11,177 nucleotides of DNA from an uncultured Clostridia bacterium (lineage in GTDB: Bacteria; Bacillota; Clostridia; Oscillospirales; Ruminococcaceae), in assembly GCA_947632425.1 (NCBI GenBank), contig CANRPG010000050.1:1-11177 (forward strand), given 5' to 3'. The notes under the pieces were generated by a model. It was given only the letters and a program-made list of their open reading frames with translations. It did not search any database and was not told the origin of the DNA. This document shows, piece after piece, positions 6,188-11,177 of this stretch (its first letter is position 1; the number at the start of each line of letters is the position of its first letter). The position numbers were made by a program, and so were the translations under genes.

Positions 6188-7702
6188 ATGGCAAAAAGTA
6201 AAACCAAAAAAGCTTATTACAATATGCTTGCATCGGGAACATTTGAAGTCATAACACTAATATGCGGGCTTATTTTGCCGCGATTTATTTTGGGCGCATT
6301 CGGTTCTGCAAACAACGGTCTTGTTTCTTCCATTTCACAATTCTTGAGTTATATTTCTCTTCTTACATTAGGCATTGCCGGACCAACTCGGGTAGCTTTA
6401 TATAAATCTCTCAGTAAAAATGATATGCGCGAAACAAGTGCCATTCTGAAAGCAAATCAACGATTTTATCGTAAAATTGCCGTTGCATTTGTCGTTTATA
6501 TGTACATTCTCGCTGCCGTATTTCCGTTCATAGTTAAAAGTAATCTTAAATGGATAGAAATTTCACTACTTGTAATTGTGATCGGAATAGGTTCATTGGC
6601 TGAGTATTGCTTTGGGGTTACTTATGCAAGCTTACTTGATGCAGATCAATCAGCGTACATTTATACGATTATTAAAATCGTTTGCAAAATCTTAAACACC
6701 ATTACCGCAGTAGTTTTAATTTGCGCAGGTTCATCTTTACTCGTCGTCAAATTCGGAAGTGCTATTTTCTATGTTTTGCAACCGTTGACATTGACGGCTA
6801 TTGTCAGAAAAAAATATGACTTGCCGAAATCAGTAAAGGCTGATAACAGAGTAATAAAACAGAGAGGCGATGCCGCAGCATCTTCTATAGCCAATATCAT
6901 TCATGACAAAACTGACATAGTTGTTCTTACTTTATTTGCAAGCACTTTAGCAGTATCTGTTTACTCTGTTTATATGCTTGTTATGAATGGACTTGTTTCA
7001 ATAATGAGAGTTTTTACAAGTACTTTGGAAGCACCATTCGGAATATTATGGGCAAAAGGCGATATAGATAGCTTAAGAAGAAATATGCGAACATATGAAT
7101 TTCTGGTTTATTCTTTTACAGCTATAGTTTTTTCATGTACGGGAATTCTTGTCATGCCATTTGTTTCTTTATATACAGATGTTGTTTCGGATACAAATTA
7201 TATCGTCCCTGCTTTTGCTGTTTTATCAACTATAGCAACAGCGGTATTTTGTATAAGGCAGCCTTATCTTACAATGGTTCAGGCGGCAGGAAAATACAAA
7301 GAAATGAAAATAGGTAATTTTATCGAAGCGGGATTGAATATAGGATTGTCTTTAGCTTTGGTATACAAATTCGGCTTGGTTGGAGTAACTATCGGAACGC
7401 TTGCAGCTAACTTGTTCAGGACAGTATTATATGCCGCTTATATGTCCAAATGTCTGATACAAAGAAGTTATTTGACTGTCATTCTTAGAACAGTATGGTT
7501 GATATGCAACTGTGCTATTATTGTTGGGATATATTTTGTTTTTCCCGGAATGGTCAGCTACAGTACATGGTCAGAATGGATCATATCCGGCGGAAAATGT
7601 GTTGCTCTTTCAATGGTAGTAACGCTGGGAATGGCGTTTGTATTCTATAGATCAGATTTGATTCAGGCAATAAAAGTTATTAAACGTATGATTTTTAAAT
7701 AA
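6188..7702 (+). CDS. wzx: Wzx-type polysaccharide repeat-unit flippase
   Basis: Membrane transporter of the MOP/polysaccharide-synthase superfamily, expected to move the undecaprenyl-linked repeat unit across the membrane before polymerisation. The 504-residue product has the usual length and an estimated 12-14 hydrophobic segments. The N-terminal half opens with YYNMLASGTFEVITLICGL and ILPRFILGAFGSANNGLVSS. In this class, such openings (a Gly/Leu-rich first helix, then an LP-R-F turn) mark the first two helices. The second half contains EAPFGILWAKGD, a charged loop and a GLNIGLSLALVYKFGLVGVT segment. The ATG at 6188 starts 4 bases after the ATP-grasp remnant. Its ribosome site is weak (AGAAAGTGA at 6174-6182, partly inside the remnant's end), suggesting translational coupling to that frame. 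An in-frame ATG at 6110 would sit inside the remnant and was rejected. Substrate specificity cannot be read from sequence. Confidence 0.88.
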   Translation: MAKSKTKKAYYNMLASGTFEVITLICGLILPRFILGAFGSANNGLVSSISQFLSYISLLTLGIAGPTRVALYKSLSKNDMRETSAILKANQRFYRKIAVAFVVYMYILAAVFPFIVKSNLKWIEISLLVIVIGIGSLAEYCFGVTYASLLDADQSAYIYTIIKIVCKILNTITAVVLICAGSSLLVVKFGSAIFYVLQPLTLTAIVRKKYDLPKSVKADNRVIKQRGDAAASSIANIIHDKTDIVVLTLFASTLAVSVYSVYMLVMNGLVSIMRVFTSTLEAPFGILWAKGDIDSLRRNMRTYEFLVYSFTAIVFSCTGILVMPFVSLYTDVVSDTNYIVPAFAVLSTIATAVFCIRQPYLTMVQAAGKYKEMKIGNFIEAGLNIGLSLALVYKFGLVGVTIGTLAANLFRTVLYAAYMSKCLIQRSYLTVILRTVWLICNCAIIVGIYFVFPGMVSYSTWSEWIISGGKCVALSMVVTLGMAFVFYRSDLIQAIKVIKRMIFK

Positions 7703-7716
7703 AGGGTGAATATGAA

Positions 7717-8556
7717 ATGACAATTCAGGAATTTAAGGAAGAGGTATTATCCAGCAAAATAGCACCTGATAACTTTGAACAAATATATGACAAATTTGTT
7801 CAATATCAAGAATTAGCACTAAAGACATTAAAAGAAGTGCATCGACTTTGTGAAAAAAACGGTATCAGATACCAGCTTGCTTATGGTTCACTTTTAGGCG
7901 CTATCCGTGATGGCGGACAGATCCCGTGGGATTATGATGTCGATATTGTTATCCCGTATGAAGATAAAAGCAAGATGGTAAAAGCATTAAGGGAGAACCT
8001 GAGCAATGAATTTTATGCCTGGTGTCCGGAAATAGACGAAAGATGTGGTCATACGCTTATGAGAATTACGCCGGTTGGATATAATTCTAATGCTATTCAT
8101 GTAGATGTTTTTTATGTAATAGGCGTGCCAGATGATCCGATCGAACGAAAAAAATTTACCGCACCAATAGGAAAATTATATCACACAAGGACAGTAAAGA
8201 AGCATCGTTTATTTTCGGAAAGCAACGGAAGCTTGAAAAGATTTTTAGGATTGCTGAAAGAAAAACTCGCATATTGCTTTATAAATTGTAAACACGCCGA
8301 AAATGAATATAACGATAGATGCGGTAAGTATAAGTTGGATAAATCAAAATATTGTATTTCGGCAAATAATTATGCTGATAAGCATACTTTTATTACAGAT
8401 CATCTGTGGGACACACATCTTGTGGAATTATCGTCAGGAACATTTCAAATCACTAAATATTATGATGAAATTTTAACAGCAATTTATGGTGATTATTTGA
8501 CAGTTCCTCCATTGAATAAGAGAATACAAGAAGTATTGTCATCGTTTCAGCATTGA
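7717..8556 (+). CDS. licD: LicD-family phosphotransferase
   Basis: LicD proteins belong to the nucleotidyltransferase fold and transfer phosphocholine or a related phospho-group from a nucleotide-activated donor to a sugar of a surface glycan. The 279-residue product has a helical start, then AYGSLLGAIRDGGQIPWDYD at residues 55-74 and VDIVIP right after it. The GS pair and the D72/D74/D76 cluster are the family's metal-binding catalytic signature. HVDVFYVIG (128-136) supplies the later conserved acidic position. A LIYGDYLTVPP-like end (AIYGDYLTVPP) near the C-terminus is also typical. No membrane segment is obvious. The start is supported by AAGGGTGA at 7702-7709, seven bases before the ATG, and it follows wzx by 14 bases. 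No choline kinase or cytidylyltransferase (licA/licC) is in the window. The group transferred may therefore be something other than phosphocholine, or those genes lie elsewhere. Confidence 0.88.
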   Translation: MTIQEFKEEVLSSKIAPDNFEQIYDKFVQYQELALKTLKEVHRLCEKNGIRYQLAYGSLLGAIRDGGQIPWDYDVDIVIPYEDKSKMVKALRENLSNEFYAWCPEIDERCGHTLMRITPVGYNSNAIHVDVFYVIGVPDDPIERKKFTAPIGKLYHTRTVKKHRLFSESNGSLKRFLGLLKEKLAYCFINCKHAENEYNDRCGKYKLDKSKYCISANNYADKHTFITDHLWDTHLVELSSGTFQITKYYDEILTAIYGDYLTVPPLNKRIQEVLSSFQH

Positions 8557-8639
8557 GTTTTACTGCCATACAAAGGAGTATTAATGGATAGTTATAATGA
8601 TTAACTTTATAGCAGGGACTGTCATGTGAAGCGATGGGA

Positions 8640-8655
8640 TTCGCGCAATCGCGAA
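8640..8655 (+). terminator. Hairpin with downstream T-rich tract, weak terminator candidate
   Basis: TTCGCG and CGCGAA form a perfect six-base stem around the loop CAAT. A CTGT/ACAG pair further out could close a larger structure. The T-rich stretch TTTTATTTTTT begins only at 8663, seven bases after the stem, which is further than in a typical intrinsic terminator. It may end licD transcription partially, or be a protein-binding palindrome. Confidence 0.35.
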
Positions 8656-8706
8656 AAACAGGTTTTATTTTTTCTCACGCTTAAATTTCCTGATGACATT
8701 ATCCAT

Positions 8707-8735
8707 TTTACCTTATTAGCTATTTTGGGAATAAT
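8707..8735 (+). promoter_or_regulatory. Possible sigma-A promoter for the uronate genes
   Basis: TTTACC (four of six matches to the -35 consensus) and AATAAT (five of six to -10) are separated by exactly 17 bases. The start of the next coding region is about 40 bases downstream. In AT-rich DNA such matches arise by chance, so this is tentative. Confidence 0.35.
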
Positions 8736-8776
8736 TTGACAACGTGCCTACTTATAAAAAATGGAGGAGTTTTTTT

Positions 8777-9799
8777 ATGACCTTGATCACCGGCGCAACC
8801 GGTTTTATTGCTTTCTATCTCTGCAAGCGTTTGCTTACAGAAAATTCAGATACAACGATCATCGGCATCGATAACATGAACGATTACTATGATGTGCATC
8901 TGAAAGAATATCGCCTGTCAGAGTTGCAGAAATACAGCAATTTCACATTTATAAAAGGCGATATTTCAGATAAGCAGCTCATCATGTCATTGTTTGAAAA
9001 GTATCATTTTGATACGGTCGTAAACCTCGCCGCGCAGGCTGGTGTTCGCTATTCTATTGAAGATCCCGATGCCTACATAAATTCAAATATCATCGGTTTC
9101 TACAATATTCTGGAGGCCTGCCGCCATTATCCTGTGGAGAATCTTGTGTATGCTTCATCTTCATCTGTTTACGGCGGCAACAAAAAAGTGCCGTTCAGCA
9201 CTGAAGATAAAGTGGACAACCCTGTTTCGCTGTATGCTGCAACCAAGAAAAGCAATGAACTTATGGCACATTGCTATAGTAAATTATACAATATTCCCAC
9301 CACGGGGCTTAGATTTTTCACGGTCTACGGCCCGGCAGGGCGACCCGATATGGCGTATTTTGGCTTTACGGACAAGCTTGTCAAAGGTGAAACGATAAAG
9401 ATATTCAATTACGGCAACTGCAAGCGTGATTTTACCTATGTAGACGATATTGTTGAGGGAATAATCCGTGTTATGCAAAAGCCTCCGGAAAAGAAAAACG
9501 GCGAAGACGGTCTGCCTGTACCACCGTATGCCCTTTACAATATAGGCGGAGGAACGCCCGAAAATCTGATGGATTTTGTAAATATTCTTTCGGAAGAGCT
9601 TATCCGTGCAAAGGTTCTGCCAGGCGATTTTGACATAAAGCAGCACATGGAACTTGTTCCCATGCAGCCTGGAGATGTACCGATAACTTATGCAGATTCA
9701 TCGGCATTAGAGCGTGATCTTGGTTTTACTCCGAAAATAAAGCTGCGCGAGGGTCTGAGAAAATTTGCTCAGTGGTACAAAGAGTATTATAAAACATAA
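8777..9799 (+). CDS. UDP-glucuronate 4-epimerase (NAD-dependent epimerase/dehydratase)
   Basis: Interconverts UDP-glucuronate and UDP-galacturonate in the cytoplasm, supplying a uronic acid donor. The 340-residue extended-SDR product has the strand motif GATGFIA at 6-12, GIDNMNDYYDV at 30-40 and NLAAQAGVRYS at 83-93. SSSSVYGG is at 127-134, the catalytic YAATK is at Y153/K157, and GLRFFTVYGPAGRPDMA spans 177-193. The AGVRYS, NDYYD and RFFTVYGPxGRPDMA segments separate UDP-glucuronate epimerases from GalE. The third glycine of the usual GxxGxxG is alanine (A12). The ATG at 8777 follows GGAGGAG at 8763-8769; an in-frame ATG at 8744 was rejected because it adds 11 residues read through that ribosome site. 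It is followed 21 bases later by ugd, which makes its substrate. A GalE-type or other UDP-sugar activity cannot be excluded but is less likely. Confidence 0.88.
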   Translation: MTLITGATGFIAFYLCKRLLTENSDTTIIGIDNMNDYYDVHLKEYRLSELQKYSNFTFIKGDISDKQLIMSLFEKYHFDTVVNLAAQAGVRYSIEDPDAYINSNIIGFYNILEACRHYPVENLVYASSSSVYGGNKKVPFSTEDKVDNPVSLYAATKKSNELMAHCYSKLYNIPTTGLRFFTVYGPAGRPDMAYFGFTDKLVKGETIKIFNYGNCKRDFTYVDDIVEGIIRVMQKPPEKKNGEDGLPVPPYALYNIGGGTPENLMDFVNILSEELIRAKVLPGDFDIKQHMELVPMQPGDVPITYADSSALERDLGFTPKIKLREGLRKFAQWYKEYYKT

Positions 9800-9820
9800 A
9801 CAAAAGAAAGAGGAAGTAAA

Positions 9821-11053
9821 ATGAAGATAGCAGTCGCAGGCACAGGCTATGTAGGATTGTCGATAGCAACGCTTCTGGCACAGCACAATGAAGTTATTGC
9901 AGTGGATATAATCCCCGAAAAGGTTGAGCTTATCAACAAAAAGAAATCGCCCATTCAGGACGAGTACATAGAAAAATATCTGGCTGAGAAAGAACTTGAT
10001 CTGACTGCAACGCTTGATGCAGAATCTGCATATAAGAATGCTGATTTTGTTGTAATTGCCGCGCCTACAAACTACGACAGCAAGAAAAACTTCTTTGATA
10101 CAAGCGCTGTTGAAGCTGTTATTTCGCTTGTGATGAAGTATAATCCGAATGCGATCATGGTCATAAAGTCAACGATCCCCGTGGGATATACCGAAAGCGT
10201 TCGCAAAAAATTCAATACAAATAACATAATTTTTTCTCCCGAATTTCTGCGTGAATCAAAAGCGCTCTATGACAATCTTTATCCAAGCAGAATTATTGTG
10301 GGAACGGACATGAACGACGAACGCCTTGTAAAGGCTGCACATCAGTTTGCAACGCTTTTGCAGGATGGTGCGATAAAAGAAAATATTGACACGCTTTTTA
10401 TGGGATCTACCGAGGCGGAAGCAGTAAAGCTTTTTGCTAATACATATCTCGCATTGCGTGTTTCATATTTCAACGAGCTTGACACATATGCCGAGTTAAA
10501 AGGTCTTGACACGCAGCAAATAATAAACGGCGTATGCCTTGACCCGAGGATAGGCAGTCACTATAACAATCCGAGTTTTGGTTACGGCGGCTATTGCTTG
10601 CCTAAAGATACAAAACAACTGCTTGCAAATTACGAAGATGTTCCTGAAAATCTTATCGAGGCAATTGTGGAAAGCAACCGCACCAGAAAAGATTTTATTG
10701 CCGACCGTGTGTTACAGATCGCAGGCTACTATGATGCAAATGCACAGTATGATAAGAGCAAAGAAAAAGAAATCACAATCGGCGTATACCGCCTTACGAT
10801 GAAATCCAACAGCGATAATTTCCGTCAAAGCAGTATACAGGGCGTTATGAAGCGGATCAAGGCAAAGGGTGCGACAGTCATAATTTACGAGCCGACACTT
10901 AATGACGGCGACACGTTCTTCGGCAGCCTTGTTGTGAACGATCTTGAAAAATTCAAGAAGGCATCTGACGCTATTATTGCAAACAGGTATGATAGCTGCC
11001 TTGATGATGTCGCTGATAAGGTTTATACCAGGGATATTTTTAAGAGGGATTGA
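9821..11053 (+). CDS. ugd: UDP-glucose 6-dehydrogenase
   Basis: Oxidises UDP-glucose to UDP-glucuronate with two NAD, feeding the epimerase just upstream. The 410-residue product has the N-terminal NAD-binding motif GTGYVG at 7-12, KSTIPVGYT at 116-124 and FSPEFLRESKALYDNLYPSR at 138-157. EAVKLFANTYLALRVSYFNE is at 200-219 (K203 conserved). The catalytic cysteine C259 is in GYGGYCLPKDTKQL (254-267). The C-terminal domain contains GVYRLTMKSNSDNFRQSS at 321-338. This is the short form, like streptococcal HasB and Cap3A, rather than the longer eukaryotic one. The ATG at 9821 follows AGAGGAAG at 9808-9815, and the gene is 21 bases after the epimerase, so the two are probably one transcript. The stop at 11051-11053 is followed closely by an AT-only palindrome. 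All expected catalytic residues visible to me are present. Confidence 0.95.
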   Translation: MKIAVAGTGYVGLSIATLLAQHNEVIAVDIIPEKVELINKKKSPIQDEYIEKYLAEKELDLTATLDAESAYKNADFVVIAAPTNYDSKKNFFDTSAVEAVISLVMKYNPNAIMVIKSTIPVGYTESVRKKFNTNNIIFSPEFLRESKALYDNLYPSRIIVGTDMNDERLVKAAHQFATLLQDGAIKENIDTLFMGSTEAEAVKLFANTYLALRVSYFNELDTYAELKGLDTQQIINGVCLDPRIGSHYNNPSFGYGGYCLPKDTKQLLANYEDVPENLIEAIVESNRTRKDFIADRVLQIAGYYDANAQYDKSKEKEITIGVYRLTMKSNSDNFRQSSIQGVMKRIKAKGATVIIYEPTLNDGDTFFGSLVVNDLEKFKKASDAIIANRYDSCLDDVADKVYTRDIFKRD

Positions 11054-11060
11054 CAAAGCG

Positions 11061-11082
11061 ATAATATAATGTATTATATTAT
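11061..11082. terminator. AT-only perfect palindrome after ugd, possible terminator or binding site
   Basis: Two ten-base arms, ATAATATAAT and ATTATATTAT, are exact inverted repeats around GT. It starts 7 bases after the ugd stop and is followed by TTATAC rather than a run of T. A stem made only of A-T pairs is a poor intrinsic terminator, so a protein-binding site or simple structural element is equally possible. Confidence 0.35.
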
Positions 11083-11105
11083 TTATACTGCTTTACTTCA
11101 ACCCC

Positions 11106-11134
11106 TTGACAACCGTCCTTTAATATGTTAAAAT
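11106..11134 (+). promoter_or_regulatory. Strong sigma-A promoter for a gene beyond the right edge
   Basis: A perfect -35 box TTGACA (11106-11111), a 17-base spacer and TAAAAT (11129-11134, five of six) with a TGT extended -10 just before it. Transcription would begin near 11141. The transcript then carries a small hairpin (11142-11155) and reaches AAGGGGGG at 11169-11176, which looks like a ribosome binding site. This is the best promoter match in the window and marks the start of a new unit after the locus. Confidence 0.72.
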
Positions 11135-11141
11135 AATAAAA

Positions 11142-11155
11142 GACCGAAAAAGGTC
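11142..11155 (+). promoter_or_regulatory. Short hairpin at the predicted transcript start
   Basis: GACC and GGTC pair around the loop GAAAAA. Flanking AAAA (11138-11141) and TTTT (11159-11162) could lengthen the stem past a three-base bulge. It would lie at the extreme 5' end of the predicted RNA, where such stems often protect transcripts. No known riboswitch is recognised. Confidence 0.35.
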
Positions 11156-11177
11156 GAATTTTGCGTTTAAGGGGGGC

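Larger units (their letters stand above)
8557..8776. other. Intergenic gap holding a six-codon frame, a hairpin and a possible promoter
   Basis: This 220-base stretch separates the assembly genes from the uronate genes. At 8572-8578 there is a good ribosome site (AAAGGAG), five bases before ATG at 8584, but the frame it opens (MDSYND) stops at 8602-8604. A perfect hairpin lies at 8640-8655, and T-rich DNA follows from 8663. A possible sigma-A promoter is at 8707-8735. The strong GGAGGAG ribosome site of the next gene is at 8763-8769. The layout fits the scar of a lost gene followed by a new transcription start. Confidence 0.55.

Noticed and set aside
8736..8758. Perfect TTGACA followed by TATAAA before the epimerase gene
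   Set aside because: The spacer is only 11 bases, too short for a sigma-A promoter; the 17-base pair at 8707-8735 is the better candidate.
9284..9646. Long open frame on the minus strand inside the epimerase gene
   Set aside because: The + strand is a complete, motif-rich epimerase, and the antisense frame shows no protein-like motifs or start signals.
1..11177. CRISPR arrays, insertion sequences, tRNA or rRNA genes
   Set aside because: No spaced direct repeats, transposase motifs, terminal inverted repeats or RNA-gene signatures were seen on either strand; the only tandem repeat is the 11-base pair at 4748.

Overview
This is a surface-polysaccharide (capsule or exopolysaccharide) locus with every gene on the + strand. 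Protein family types (RmlA/B/D with Firmicute-like spacing, a short HasB-like UDP-glucose dehydrogenase, LicD, a TupA-like ATP-grasp enzyme), strong GGAGG-type ribosome binding sites and moderate-to-low GC suggest a Gram-positive gut or rumen Clostridia member, such as a Ruminococcus relative. The taxonomy is an inference from style, not from a marker gene.

Left block (1-2074): the end of rfbA, then rfbB and rfbD, tightly packed, making dTDP-L-rhamnose. No rfbC lies between them. Base composition is moderate here (30 of 60 bases are G/C in the row starting at 721). It falls abruptly inside the last ~110 bases of rfbD.

Central AT-rich block (about 1950-4800): a DUF616-type glycosyltransferase, a 254-base gap with a possible decayed gene start, and a Wzy-type polymerase. 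Two sampled 60-base rows here hold 17 and 13 G/C. This looks like the strain-specific cassette that sets the repeat unit.

Right-central block (4826-8556): a complete TupA-like ATP-grasp protein, overlapped at a run of seven G by the C-terminal half of a second, diverged TupA-like protein, then a Wzx flippase and a LicD-family phosphotransferase. Spacings of 14 bases or less from the remnant to licD suggest one transcript.

Right block (8777-11053): UDP-glucuronate 4-epimerase and UDP-glucose 6-dehydrogenase, which together give UDP-GlcA and UDP-GalA. They follow a 220-base gap with a hairpin and a possible promoter. The window ends with an AT-only palindrome and a near-consensus sigma-A promoter for a gene beyond the edge.

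Working model (inference): rhamnose and a uronic acid enter a lipid-linked repeat unit. The TupA-like enzyme may attach an amino group or amino acid to the uronate carboxyl, LicD may add a phospho-substituent, Wzx flips the unit and Wzy polymerises it. No initiating sugar-phosphate transferase and no classical GT2 or GT4 enzyme is seen, so part of the pathway lies outside the window.
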